A DNA stretch of 64,000 nucleotides from the NCBI GenBank assembly GCA_030762935.1, contig CM060884.1, positions 72,481,196 to 72,545,195 on the forward strand. Reading direction: 5' to 3'. This DNA comes from Hymenopus coronatus. Its lineage: Eukaryota > Arthropoda > Insecta > Mantodea > Hymenopodidae. Each line of letters begins with the position of its first letter. The first letter of the stretch is position 1. Below, piece by piece: positions 11,090 through 23,590 of this stretch. The notes under the pieces were generated by a model that was not told the origin of the DNA, searched no databases, and was given only the letters and a program-made list of their open reading frames with translations. The position numbers were made by a program, and so were the translations under genes.

Positions 11090-12180
11090 AGCACGTATGT
11101 GTGTACAGAGGTTAATTCAGCGGGGAAAAATTGATATTCCAGAAAAAAGCTATGCATAGAATATTAAAACGGTTTCATATTTTAAGCGCTCAAGTGCGTT
11201 GTACCTATGCGTTCATAATTTATTTTCAAAGTGACGGGCGACAAGGTAGCGGATGTTTATTTTCGTCGATTATCTCTTCAAAATTACAATGACAGCGGAG
11301 CAGAAGTTCATTCATAATTTGTCTGGAAAATACAAGCCCAGAATACCGCTTTAACTGCTCAAAAATAAATAGCCGGTGCGATACGCAATTAGGTGGAATT
11401 CGTTGAAATGTGGTACGCGTATATATAGCACACATATAGAAAGATTAGATTGGAATTGCTCTATCCTTTTGCATTGTGGTTGGTGAAGAAATATTTTCAC
11501 GCAGCCGCCATACTTAGTCACTACAGATGAGCATGCCTTGTGTAAGTTAAATGAGTACAAAATTAAATGTTGTCGTATTAAATGTTCAATTAATCAGTAA
11601 ATTTAGGCTGTATGTTTTAAACCCAAATAAAAGCCATACGTGTGTGGTATTTGTTTGTAGTTTCTCGAATAGCAAAAGCAAAAAACATGGGAAATGTGTT
11701 TCAATACGCAGGTTAATGCAATTATTTAAGTGATTTTTGTGGTGCTAAATATTCAATTAAACAGTACATTTAGACTATAAGCTTTAAGCAAGTATAATAA
11801 ATAATACGTATGTGGTGTTTGGCTGTAGTTTCTCGAATAGTAGAAGCAAAAACAAGGAAAGGGACATTATTTCATAACATAGGCTAGAGCACTTCTTTAA
11901 GTGATTTTTTGTGGTTTACTTAGAGAACTATACATTATAAATAGATATAATTAGATTTTCAACTTGGAAATACCTTAGAGAGGCTTGGGTTATGGCAATT
12001 CGCAGATAAAAATTGGCAACCTACTCCGGTTTATAAGAAACCTTTTGTTAAATCGTCCATTTAGCAGCTATCGCAAGCAATAATTATGTGCTTATGATAC
12101 GAGAACCGTGAGAATAGGGGGCGCGTTTCTCTGACAAGGATTGCAGTGGTAATTTTTGCAATATTCCTCGACCAAAGAAT
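11090..12180 (+). repeat. Tandem segmental duplication, unit 1
   Basis: Starts attcccactagcacgtatg and ends at attcctcgaccaaagaat. It contains two ~168 bp internal units marked by tttctcgaatag at 11661 and 11829, then a tail (accttagagaggcttgggtt, tactccggtttataagaaac). Unit 2 follows immediately. Confidence 0.88.
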
Positions 12181-13610
12181 ATTCCACTAGCCCATATTTG
12201 TGTACAGAGGTTAATTGAGCGGGGAAAAATTGATATTCCAAAAAAACCTATGTATAGAATATTAAAACGTTTTCATATTTTAAGTGCTCAAGTGCGTCGT
12301 ACCTATGCGTTTATAATTTATTTTCAAAATGACGCGCGACAAGGTAGCGGATATTTATTTTCGTTGAATATCTCTTCAAAATTACAATGTCAACAGAGCA
12401 GAAGTTCATTCATAATTTGGTCTGAAATACAAGCCAAGAATGCCTATCTAATTGATTAAAGATGAATAACCGGTGCGATACATAATTAGGTGGAATTCGT
12501 TGAAATGTGGCAAGCGTGAGTATAGCACAGATGAATTGTGGTTGGTGATGCTCGATTTTCGTGCAGTCGCCATAGCTGGCCACTACACTTTTGAGATGTC
12601 ACTCTGTGAGGGTTATATGTGCACACAAAGATACATTTTATGGTGTTAAATGTTCAATTAAGCACTAAATGTAGACTGTACAATTTAAAACAGTATAATG
12701 GTCAATACGTGCATGGTGTTTGCTTGAAGTTTCTCGTATAGCAGAAGCAAAACCGAGGAAAGGGAAATGTGTCTTAATAAATAGGCTGGTGTACTTATTT
12801 AATTAATTTTGTGGTATTAAATTGCAACTATACAGTAAAATTATGCTAAGTTTTAAACCAGGATAGTGACCAATATATGGTGTTTGGTTGTAGTTTCTCG
12901 AATAGTAGAGTCAAAGCAAGGTAAGTGAAATGTTTCAATACAGAGGTTAGCGTATCTATTTAAGTGATTTTGTGGTTCTAAATATTTAATTAAGCAGTAA
13001 ATTTAGACTGTACCTTTTAAACCAGTATAATGGTCATAACGTGCTGGTGTTTGGTTATAGTTTCTCGAATATCTGGAAGAAAAACATGCCAAGGGAAATG
13101 TATTTCAATATATATGTTGGTACCTGTGATTTTGCGGTGCTATATGTTCAATTAAACAGTAAATTTAGACTGTATAATTTAAGCTAGTATAATGGTCAAT
13201 ACGTGTGTAGTGTTTGATTGTAGTTTCTCGAATAGCAGGAACAAAAACGTGGCAAGGGAAATGTGTTTCAATGCACAGATTAGTGTACTTATTTAAGAAA
13301 TTTTCAGTGGTATACTTAGTGAAATATATTATGCATTCTCAACAGAACGATTCTGTATTGTTTGTTAGATTTTAGATTTCTAACTCGGAAAGACCTTAGA
13401 GAAGCTAGGGTAAAGGCAATTTGCAGAGAAAATTGGCACTCTACTCCGGTTTATAAGACACCTCTTGTTAATTTGCTCATTTAGCAGCTATCGCGAGAAA
13501 TAAATTATGTGCTTATGATCCCAGAAACATGTGAATAGGGAGCGCGTTCCTTGGACAAGGAATGCAGTGGTAATTATTGCAACATTCCTCGACCGAAATT
13601 CTTGAGTAAT
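12181..13610 (+). repeat. Tandem segmental duplication, unit 2 (expanded)
   Basis: Homologous throughout to 11090-12180 but longer, because it holds four ~165 bp internal units (tttctcg at 12730, 12893, 13061, 13223) instead of two. No coding potential or terminal repeats were seen. Confidence 0.88.
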
Positions 13611-13785
13611 ATCACACTTTCTACTGAAGCTTTAAACCAATACTGCACAGCCTTTCGTTAAAGTAATATAGTATTAGAGCAAGAAATTAGAACAAAATTA
13701 AGCTATGATTTGTCACAATAATAGAAATCTATCAAAAATAACTTCTGTGATTGTACTCTCCACTTTCTTTGTCCTTTGTTTTTTA

Positions 13786-15416
13786 CTTTCTCTACACGTA
13801 ATATATACATAGTATATAGAGAAGGTATTGTATTGCACCAGAAAATTCAACACCAAGATTTCACCTAGTATACATGTTTTGAGACCCCTGAATCCAAAAA
13901 AAAAATAGAAATATGTCCTTGTGTGCGTCAGTCTGTCTGTGTGAATGTGTGTTTATGGGCAGCATAGCTTAAAAACGAAAAGACCGTTAAATACCAAATT
14001 TAATATCTAAGTTCGGCATCTTTCAAGGATGCGACACGAAGATTTTCAAGAAAATCCTCCCAATCCCAACTACCCTTTACATGGAAAAAGTTTCGAAAAA
14101 TTTATTTTCTCAAAAATGGCGCCAACGATTTTGATTAAATGTTTATATTTCAGATATTTACATGACAACATGTAAATTTTCAATTTTATGGGAATAGCTT
14201 CTTTGGAAATTTGCATAACTGCTAAACCAAAAGAGGTAGATAAAACCTTACGCAACAAAAATGTGGATCTCGTGAAAACACACACTTTATGTTTTATATA
14301 TATATATATTTGCTTTATCTACACGTACTATGTACATTGTAATTGTAATGCACCCAAAAATTCGATAACGAGATTTCAACGGAAATACATGGTTTGGGTC
14401 TCCCTGAATCAAAATAAAAAAAAAAACATTTTTGGAAAAACGTCCGTGTGTATCTGTGTGGCTGTGGACAGCATAGCTCAAAAACGAAAAGACCGTTAAA
14501 TACCAAACTTGGTATTTAAATTTGGTATCTTCCAAGGATGAGACACGAAGATTTTCAAGAAAATCCCCCACCCCCAACTGCCCTTTACATGGAACCTTTT
14601 TCGAAAATCTTGATTTTCTCAAAAATGGCTCTAACGATTTTGATTAAAATATCGTATATTAAAGGTATTTACCTGACAAATAATAGGTATATCTTGAATT
14701 TACTGGGAATAGCCTCTGAAGACTACTTTATTCTGGATGAATTTTTCGAAATTTTGCATAACTGCTAAACAGTAAGAAATGGACAAAAACTTACCACACA
14801 AAAATGTAGAGCATATTAAAACACACAATTTATGTTATATACATTTTTTCCGAGGAGTTGATCGTTTTTGAGATATTCCTTGTTTTTGGTTTCAGGTTTA
14901 AAAAACTTCTACTTTTCTCATACAGGAATTTGTCAACTCCTGTCCATACAAACAAAAGAACTTCAGTCACATAGCAACCAGCTTTTGACTATCACTTTAA
15001 CCTCCCTTAGTTGCCTTCTACTTGCAAGGAAGCAAGTAATAAGAAGTAGAAGTAAAGTAAATAGAAGGATAAGCTTTGTAACTATAACTTGTTGCAGAGG
15101 TGTAGAGAAAGTTATGTGAATGGAACACATCAGATTTTTTTTCGTGCACTTGGCCGATTTTGAGATATTCCTTGTTATTAGTATCAGTTTTAAAAGATAT
15201 ACTTATGCTTCTCTCATGCGGGAATTGTCAATTCCTGTCCATACATACAAAGGAACTTCAGTCATTTAGCAACCAGCTTCTATCACTTTAACCTATGCTA
15301 CTCCCTTATTTCGCATCTACTTACAAGGAAGCAAGTAATAAGACTATTTCTGATAATTTAAAAATATCTTATTGTTGAGATGCCTGGAGAGTCATGTGAA
15401 TGAAACATAGCAGATT
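13786..15416 (-). repeat. Three hairpin-ended repeats in series
   Basis: 13786-14300 (cut in the acacacactttatg phrase), 14308-15138 (nearly complete; palindrome damaged) and 15143-15416 (only the last third). All share one orientation. Confidence 0.9.
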
Positions 15417-15691
15417 TGGCAAAACAACTAATTTGATAAATGTTGCGAATAGTGTATATAGTACCACAGGATGGCTGCTGGGGGCGACTTGCTTCAACAA
15501 AAGATAGCATTTCCGCCCTGTGAGTAAAGATTGCGAAAAATATATAACTCCAATTTGAGAATCTAGAGAGCAGTTCTGCTTTGACTAACACACAACAGGC
15601 AGCATACTGTCTGTCCACCAACTGATCTTAGGGGACTAATCTAGTGTTGACAGCTCCGAAAGTTTAATAAGATAAACTCGCAAGATCGCAA

Positions 15692-16558
15692 CAAAAATCT
15701 TTTGTGTTCCATTTAGATGACTTTCTCTAATTGTCTGTAACAATTATTGTTAAAAAGCTTATTCTTCTATCTAGTTTAAATAATCGATATAGTGATCAGT
15801 GGAAATGTTCTTGATTACTTGCTTCCTCGTAAGTAGAGAGAATACACTAGGCTAAACCGATAGTCAAATCTTTTAAAAGCTGAAATCCGTTTCTATGCAG
15901 GGCCAGGAATTTAACACTTTCCGTATGAGAAAATATTATAAACCTGAAACAAATAACAAGGACTATCTCAGAAATTGCCAATTCCACGAAAGAAAAATAT
16001 ATATGACATAAATCGAATGTTTTTACATGATCTACCTTCTTTGTGCTGTAAAATTCTGCCTAGCTCTTACGGTTTACCAGTTATCTTGAAATTTCTGGGA
16101 ATAGCCTCTAAAGATCTCTTTATTCTGGATGATTTTTATCGAATTTAGCATAACTGGTGAACCATATGAGGTAGACAAAAACTTACTACACAAAAATGTG
16201 GATCACGATAAAACACACAATTTATGTCATACACATTTTTTTCGAGGAGTTGATCGTTTTTGAGATATTGTTTGTTTTTCTTTTCAGCTTTAAAAAAACG
16301 TATACTTTTCTCATACCGGAATTCGTCAACTCCTGTCCATAGAAACAAAGGAACGTTAGTCACATAGCAACCAGTTTTTGACTATCACTTTAACCTATGC
16401 TATTCACTTATTTCGTTTCTACTCACAAGGAAGTAAGTAATAAGACTATTTCTGGTGATTTTTCTCAATTGGCATGAAGTAAATAGAAGAATAAGCTTTT
16501 TAACAATAATTTGTTGCAGAGATGTAGAGAAAGTCGTGTGAATGCAAGACATAAGATT
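15692..16558. repeat. Inverted pair of half hairpin-ended repeats
   Basis: 15692-16083 reads plus from attttgtgttcc to cggtttaccagttat; at 16084 the sequence flips to the minus orientation (cttgaaatttctgggaatag) and runs to gcaagacataagatt. Two 5' ends face outwards with no palindrome between. Confidence 0.85.
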
Positions 16559-16901
16559 TTTTAATTTTCATACACTCATATTGTTCACTTTTCTCCGTTG
16601 TTATTGTTAATTATAGATTGCAATGTTATCTTTCCTTTCAGCGGAACAATTATTCTGGATTTGTGTAGTTTATTTTGAATTTTCAATTTACATGATAATA
16701 ACCTAATCTGTTTGCTCCCTTTTTAATTAATTTCTTGTCAACAATAATGAACATTTATTGTTTATAGTCCCAAAAATAGTTACTTGGATAGCTGATGTGA
16801 CTGTTGCATTAAATATAATACCAGATGTTAATGTTTTAATACCAGAAGCGCTTTTGGAATCTGACCATTTAAAATGTTGGCTGTTTACTGCTGAATTATA
16901 A
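16559..16901. other. Unassigned AT-rich spacer
   Basis: No repeat similarity to the rest of the window and no convincing ORF was seen. Confidence 0.6.
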
Positions 16902-19518
16902 AAAATCTGTATGTTACACTCACATGACTTTCTCCAAGCGTTTTACAAACTTCTTACATAAGATAATTCTTCTTTCTGCACCTTGTTAATCGAGGTATTC
17001 AGCACAATGTTCTTATTACTTAGTTCCTTATAAGTAGGAAGAAAATAAGGGAATACACTAGGCTAAATCGAAAGTCAAATGTTTTAAAAGCTGTCGTTAT
17101 GCGATTGTCATTACAAATCGCTTCTTTTCTTGGCCAGGAGTAGAACAAAAGAAAAACGGACACTCACGTCTGAGAAGAGTATAAGCACTTCACAACTGAA
17201 ACTAATAACAATCAATACCTCGAAAACGGTAGGCTCCACGAAAAAAATGTATATGACGTAAATTGTGTATTTTAACAAGGCCTACATTTTTTGTAAAGTA
17301 AGTTTTTGTCTATCTCTTACGCTTTATTAGTTATGCCAAATTAAGCAAAATTCATCCAGAATAAACAGGTCTTTAGAAGTTATTCCCAGAAAATTCAGGA
17401 TATACATTTTATTTGCCAGGTAAATATCTTTAATATACAATTATTTTAATCAAAATCGTTAGAGCCATTTTTAACAAAATCAAAATTTGCGAAAAAAGTT
17501 CCATGTAAAGGATAGTTTGGGGTGGGGAGATTTTTCTCAAAATCTTTGTGTCGCATCCCTGGAAGATACTGAACTTAAATACTAAGTTTGGTATTTTAGC
17601 TATATTTCGTTTTTGAGTTATCGTGTTCACAGACACACGGACACACGGACACACACACACACGGACCTTTTTCTGGAAATGCCTTTTTTTGGATTCAGGG
17701 GGTCCTAAAACATGTATTTCCGGTGAAATCTCGACATCGAATTTTTGGGTGGAATGCAATACTTCTCTATCCCTATGTACATTGTAAATACGGGGCTAGA
17801 GAAAGTAAAAATCTGATGTGTTCCATTCACATGACTTTCTCTATATCACTGCAACAAATTATTCTATCTACTTCATCTGATGGAGCAAAAAATAGCAGAA
17901 ATAAGCTTATTCCTTGCTTTATTGTAAATACAAGCGAAATAAGGGAGTACTATTGGTTTAAGTGAAAGCCAAAAGCTGGTTGCTATGTGACTGATGTTCC
18001 TTTGTTTGTGTGGACAGAAGTTGACAAGTTCCTGTATAAGAAAAGTATAAGATTTTCAAAGCTGAAACCAAGAAAAAGGAATATCTCAAAAACGATCAAC
18101 TCCACGAAAAAAATGTATGTATCATAAATTGTGTGTTTTAACTTGCTCTACATTTTTTGTGTGTTAAGTTTTTGTCCATTTCTTATGGTTTAGTAGTTAT
18201 GCAAAATTCATCCAGAATAAAGTAGTCTTCAGAGGCTATTCCCAGAAAATTCAAAATACACCTTTTATTTGTCAGGTAAATATCTTTAATATATGATATT
18301 CTAATCAAAATCGTTAGAGCCATTTTTTAGAAAATCAAAAATTTTCGAAGAAAGTTCCATGTAAAGGGTAGTTTGGGGTGAGGGGATTTTTTATCAAAAT
18401 CTTTGTGTCGCATCCCTGGAAGATACTAAACTTAAATACCAAGTTTGGTATTTTAGCTATATTTCGTTTTTGAGTTATCGTCTTCACAGACACATGGACA
18501 CACGGACACACACACACAAACACACACACACACACAGACACACACACTCACGGACCTTTTTGTGAAAATGCTTTTTTTGGTTACAGGGGACCCTAAAACA
18601 TATATTTCCGGTGAAATCTCGGTATCGAATTTTTTGGTGGAGTGCAATACATTCTCTACACACTATGTACATAGTGAGTATAGAGAAAGTAAAAATATCT
18701 TATGTGTTACTTTTATATGATTTTTTCTACCTATTCTGTAATAAAACTAGTCCTATTAAAGAGTATTTTTCTATTTACTTCATGCTAATCGAGATGATCA
18801 TTAGAGGGATGTTCATATTATTTAGTTTCCTATAGGTAGAAGGGAACTTATGCTATAGTGATAGTCAAATGTTTTAAAAACTGCCAATCTGCGATTGTTT
18901 GGCCAGAAGTATAACAAAATAAAACAGACAATTCCCGAGTGAGAAAAGTATGTACTTTACAATTGAAACAAATAATAAGGAATATCTCGGAAACGGCTAT
19001 CTCCACAGCTAAAACATAAAGACATGAAGTTTTGTTTTGACGAGATCTTAATTTTTTGTGTTCAGGTTTATGTTTAACCAGTTATGCAACATTCAGCAAA
19101 ATTCATTTGGAGGTTATTCCCAGAAAATTCAAGATATACATTTTATTTGCCATATAAAAATCTTTAATATACGATATTTTAATCAAGATTTAGAAGCACT
19201 TTTGAAAAAAACAAAATTTTCGAATTTTTTCTATGTAAACGGTAGTTTGGGATGGGGGATTTTTCTCAAAATTTTCGTGTCACATCCCTGAAAGATGCTA
19301 AACTTAAATTTAAAGTTGGTATTTTACCGACTTTTCGTTTTTGAGTTAACGTGTTCACACACACACACACATTACGGAACGTTTTGCAAAAATACTTTTT
19401 TTAGAAACAGGGCACCCTAAAATGTGTATTTCCTGTGAAATATCCGTATCAAATTTTTGGGTGGAATACAATATCTTCTTTATACATTATGTTCATAGTA
19501 CGTTTACAGAAAGTAATA
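16902..19518 (+). repeat. Three hairpin-ended repeats head to tail
   Basis: 16902-17809, 17810-18689 and 18690-19518 follow each other with junctions GAAAGTA-AAAA-TCTGATGTG (17805-17820) and gaaagtaaaaatatcttatg (18683-18702). The first and third belong to a diverged subfamily with agttccttataagtag and cgcttcttttcttggcc-type phrases; the second is of the common kind. Confidence 0.92.
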
Positions 19519-19536
19519 AAGAAGTAATGACAAACT

Positions 19537-19737
19537 GCTCTTTAACTGCGGTAGTTCTCAGCGTCCCATTCTATACTGGGCGTGAAAGACCACTTAATTT
19601 TGCTCAGAGGCCTCTCTATCAGGCTTAAGGTTCTCTTACGTGCTTTACTTTGCTTCCAAAGGAAGCCATGCTAAAAAGTCCATTGTCCTCCGCCGGTATA
19701 TGAAGTTAGCATGGTAACCATTACACCACAGAGGGTG
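19537..19737 (-). mobile_element. tRNA-derived SINE (family 1), B box deleted
   Basis: Reverse-oriented copy of family 1. The body (gcgtgaaagaccacttaatt, agaggcctctctatcagg) and head (gtaaccattacaccacagag) are present. Between gtcctccgccgg and tatgaagttagcat the B-box stretch is missing, so this copy probably cannot be transcribed by pol III. Confidence 0.8.
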
Positions 19738-19855
19738 ACATTGAGAAATAGAGTAATGTACTGTAACTTTGTGTTGATAACTTTTGTTGTTATTTAGTTA
19801 TGCCAGATCGTCTGTCACTTTTTTATTGTTCTCGTATTTACACAGGAAACGCAGC

Positions 19856-20046
19856 GAAAATTTGAGTGAATAAGCGCGTTTATGTGGGAAATAAACCACG
19901 CTCTCGTGAACTAAGTCGTCTGACAAACAAAAAACTGTTAAATCATTGTGAACACGTGATATTTGATACCCACCGTAAGAGATGTACAGAAGAAAGTTTG
20001 TAGGCCGTACAGCAATATGAAGCTTTGAGGTTTCAATGTGTTCAGT
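19856..20046 (+). repeat. Dispersed coding-like repeat B, copy 1
   Basis: Shares about 190 bp with 21342-21560, from gaaacgcagcgaaaat to aatatgaagctttgag. Plus-strand reading: SRELSRLTNKKLLNHCEHVI then FDTHRKRCTEESL and a stop; the 5' part has a stop. It is preceded by a pyrimidine-rich tattttacacag-like stretch. Function is not recognised. Confidence 0.7.
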
Positions 20047-20051
20047 TTACA

Positions 20052-20182
20052 AGCCCGCCGCCGTAGAGCGAGGATAGTGTGTCTGTCCCACTTTCAAGAG
20101 CTCATGAGTTCGAATCTCGCCTAGAGTGAGTTATCCGGATAAGGGGTTTTGGGGGGGGGTACTCTTACCATGAGAAGACGAA
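20052..20182 (+). mobile_element. tRNA-derived SINE (family 2), copy 1
   Basis: Head agcccgccgccgtagagcga, B-box-like GAGTTCGAATCTCGCC near 20106, then gtgagttatccggataaggg and tgagaagacgaa. The same family occurs reversed at 31236-31451. Confidence 0.7.
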
Positions 20183-20192
20183 CCTATAGTTA

Positions 20193-20836
20193 CAGGGGCC
20201 GTTTTTTCAGCCTCCGATAGGCTGAAGACAGGTTCATAAAAAACAATTATTTTATTACTAAAAGTTTTGTACACTTATGGTTACTTTTCTACTTAATCAC
20301 TGAAATGATTGGGACATTTATCGTACCTGTGCACAAGCTTTGCAATACCCGCTTCAGAAAATGTGGCCGCCAATGATTTCAAATGAGCACTGACGTTGTT
20401 TTAAAGATCTTCATTGATTTGAAAGTGCTGCCTTCCTAGCCACGTCTTCAGTTCAGGGAAAAGGTGAAAGTCGCTGGATGCCAGGTCAGGACTGTATGGC
20501 GGATGATCGAAAATGTCCCATTGAAATTGTTCAAGGAGCCGATGGGTTGTGGACGAGCGTTGTTATGGATCAACACAATTCCTTAAGTCGACATTCCTCT
20601 TCGTTTGCTTTGAATGGCACTCTGCAAACGTCGTAAAGTTTCACAATAAACAGCTGCATTGATAGTTGCTCCGGGCTGCATCATTAGCGGAAAGCTTGTG
20701 CACAGGTACGATAAATGTCTCAATCTTTTCGGTGATTAGTTGAAAAGTAACCATAAGTGTACAAAAATTTTGGTAATAAAATAATTGTTTTCTATGAACT
20801 TGTCTTTCATTTATAGCGTATCAGAGGTTGAAAGAA
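20193..20836 (-). mobile_element. mariner-derived fold-back element, copy 2
   Basis: It has the same architecture as 8856-9543: GGGGCCGTTTTTTCAGCCTC left end after TA, minus-strand transposase C-terminal half, and an inverted right arm ending around gtcttt-catttatagcgtatcagaggttg. The inner junction differs (a CACAATAAACAGCTGC stretch precedes the right arm) and the right arm is shorter. The last bases are lost where the piggyBac-like MITE begins. The coding part contains frame breaks. Confidence 0.8.
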
Positions 20837-20843
20837 GCTTTAA

Positions 20844-21260
20844 CCCTTAAATATATGAATTATTTAGCTACATATGCCGTTCTTCCTCTAATTGTCAAAC
20901 GGTATTTATATCATTTTCACCGGCATAAGAGCTGAAGAGAGTTGAATAGCCGGGATCGTTAGTGTGATACAAGTGGACTGCAATACAGTTAAAGCCGAAC
21001 GTCGCGACTTCGGGTCTCAGTGACTGCAGTCAAATGTGCCTGTGGTAAAGGATGGGGATGGTCCAAGTAAAATAACCGGTGTGATAACTCACTTCGATGC
21101 TGAAAAGGTTGCATTTGACTGCAGTTGTATGGATTTTGGCCTTTTTATTAAAAATAGCACTGCAATTTTTTTTGCAAAAATATTAATAATGTTACGATAA
21201 AAAACAGGTAAATTAGCCTAATTTTATTGCTGAAGGTCAGTGTAATACGAAATTAGAAAA
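20844..21260. mobile_element. piggyBac-like MITE, copy 2 (right end unclear)
   Basis: It starts CCCTTAAATA directly after TTAA at 20840-20843. Internal phrases such as agtggactg, ccaagtaaaataaccggtg and gttgcatttgactgcag match the MITE at 5296. Homology fades after the gctgaaggtcagtgtaa phrase near 21255 and I cannot see the right terminus. It abuts the degraded right end of the second mariner fold-back element. Confidence 0.6.
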
Positions 21261-21341
21261 AACTATATTGAAAATACTAACAACTTTGTTTTATTATCTT
21301 TGTGGCATATATGCAATACCATACAATTAAGCGTAAACTAC

Positions 21342-21560
21342 GAAACGCAGCGAAAATCTAAGTGGCTAAGAGAATTTATGGTGAGAAATACACCACGCCT
21401 TCGTGAACTAAGTCATCTGACATACAAAACACTGTTAAATCAGTGTGAACACGTGATATTTGATACCCATCCTAGGAGATGTACAGAAGGAGGTTTGTAG
21501 GGCGTACAGTTGCTAGGCAATATGAAGCTTTGAGGGCCCCAATGTTTTGAGCGTTAAGTT
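21342..21560 (+). repeat. Dispersed coding-like repeat B, copy 2
   Basis: The open plus-strand reading is ETQRKSKWLREFMVRNTPRL, RELSHLTYKTLLNQCEHVI, FDTHPRRCTEGGL then TAG at about 21498-21500. It conserves the same stop position and the CEHVIFDTH core with copy 1. Probably the C-terminal coding end of an unidentified mobile element. Confidence 0.6.
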
Positions 21561-21846
21561 TGCCACTGCAGGGAGTACATACCTATCTAAATGGGAAAGC
21601 GTGGTGAGAATGGTGCCCCTGGGCCGAGTGCCGCAGGCCTGCTGCTTCTCCGTTCCTTTCTCTAGAATTGGGTCGCCGCGATAGGATCCCAGAAATTATT
21701 TGCTGCTAGGGAACTCTTATACTCGCCGCTTTCTCTTTGTTCCCATCTGACAGCAGAGCACAGTAAAGTATGTGCCTTGCTTAATACAGCAAATACTTTA
21801 ACTGAAAAACGCAAACTAGTTCCTTGCTTTGGGCCGAGTTTATGAT
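21561..21846. other. Unassigned spacer, relatively GC-rich
   Basis: No match elsewhere in the window; no convincing ORF. Confidence 0.5.
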
Positions 21847-22742
21847 ACAAAAAATCTGATTTGTTCCAATCACATGACTTTATCTACATCTCTGCAACAA
21901 ATTATTGTTAAAAAGCTTATGCTTCTATTTACTTCATGCTAATCGAGAAAAAATTAGCAGTAATAGTCTTATTATTTGCATCCTTGTAAGTAGAAGCGAT
22001 ATAAGGGAGTACCATAGGTTAAAGTGATAGTCAAAAGCTGTTGCTATGTTACTGAAGTTCCTTTGTTTGTATGGACAGGAGTTGACAAATTCCTGTATGA
22101 GAAAAATATGTTTTTTTTTTTAAATCTGAAGCCCAAAACAAGGAATATCCAAAAAAAAACAAAAAAAAAAAAAAACGATCAACTCCATGAAAAAATGTAT
22201 ACAACATAAATTGTGTGTTTTAAGGTGCCCTACATTTTTTGTGGTAAGTTTTTATCCATCTCTTACGGTTTAGCACTTATGCAAAATTTCGTAAATTTCA
22301 TGCAGAATAAAGTAAATTTCAGAGCATATTCCCAGGAAATTTAAGATATATATTTTATTTTCCTTATAAATATCAATAATATACGGTATTGCAAAAAAAA
22401 AAAAAAAAAAAACAATAAAAAACTATAGTTCCATTTTTGAGAAAATAAAAAGTTTATTATTTTATGTAAGGGGTAGTTTAGGGTGGGGGATTTTTCTCAA
22501 AATCTTCGTTTCGTATTCCTGGCGGATACTTAACTTAAATACAAAGTTTAGTATTTTACCGGCTTTCGTTTTTGAGTTATCGTGTTCACAGACACACGGA
22601 TCTTGTTCTGAAAATGCTTTTTTTTTTTGGATACAGGGGATCCTAATATATATATTTCCGGTGAAATCTCGGTATCGAATTTTTGGGTGGAATGCAATAC
22701 CCTCTCTATACACTAAGCACAGTACATATAGAGAATGTAAAA
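21847..22742 (+). repeat. Hairpin-ended repeat, full length
   Basis: Starts aaaatctgatttgttcc and ends tatagagaatgta. It has A-rich expansions at 22155-22175 and 22388-22412. Confidence 0.92.
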
Positions 22743-23100
22743 AGAGCGTATGTGTACAAGTTTGGTAGACTGTGTTAATTGCTCTCGGCGAAGATATGTT
22801 GCTATAGCAGACTGCAAATTGAACAGGTATGATCTCTCCACTACACTATTGTATACCTGCTGACGTCACGTCAATAACCGTGAATCTACATTTACACAAG
22901 CTGTGTTAGCAAGCCTTAAGCTTTGCGCTTCTGAATCACAGCGTAGTGTGCAAACCGTCAATATACAGGTAATGTTTACAGGCCCACTGCGAGCGCGTGT
23001 GTGTAGCGCGCATACACGCCTCTGCATAACTTGAAACATATGATATTTTACACTTAGGATTGCTATAATTATATTTTACAAAACCGAGAAAAAGATATAT
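22743..23100. other. Unassigned spacer
   Basis: Contains tgctgacgtcacgtcaataa near 22859, a CRE-like palindrome. Nothing else was recognised. Confidence 0.5.
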
Positions 23101-23590
23101 ACAAGGGTCATCCAGAAAGTAACAGCCGATTTGGCATAAGTAAATGATAACGAAGGATATCAACACAAAACTTTGTTTACAAAGATACAGAACCTGACTC
23201 TATTTCCTAACATGATCGCCATTTCTACTAAGGTGTTTATTGTCACGCGGTACCGGTTTCTCAATGCAATGTTAAACTCTTCTACCGCCAAGATGTACTG
23301 CCACTTTGAGGGTGGGACATTTTTGCACCCAAATATTCATGTACGGTGCCCAAAGTGAAACGCCAGTTTTTCTGAATTCTTTTATCAACATTTACTTGCA
23401 ACTGCTCCATAATGATTGATGAACTTCCGCTTGAATCTTTTTCGTACACACTAGTTCTTTGTTGATTACTCGTAAATTACGCGCCATTTCCTAACTGAAG
23501 ATTCATTCATTGCATTATCACTATACACTTGCGCTATCAGCCTATAACATTCGATTGACCGAATATTTTGTGCATTCAAAAAAAAAAAAA
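23101..23590 (-). pseudogene. Possible mariner-like relic
   Basis: The sequence GGGTCATCCAGAAAGTAAC at 23105-23123 resembles a mariner terminal inverted repeat (GGGTCATCC-AAAGTAA). The following 480 bp contain coding-like stretches on the minus strand (for example KWQYILAVEEFNIALRNR) but no clear catalytic motif. The phrase aaggtgtttattgtcacgcgg recurs in altered form near 42840. Identity is uncertain. Confidence 0.35.

Noticed and set aside
22855..22885. CRE-like site tgacgtcacgtca as a promoter element
   Set aside because: A single short motif without an adjacent gene or TATA context; not enough to call a regulatory site.
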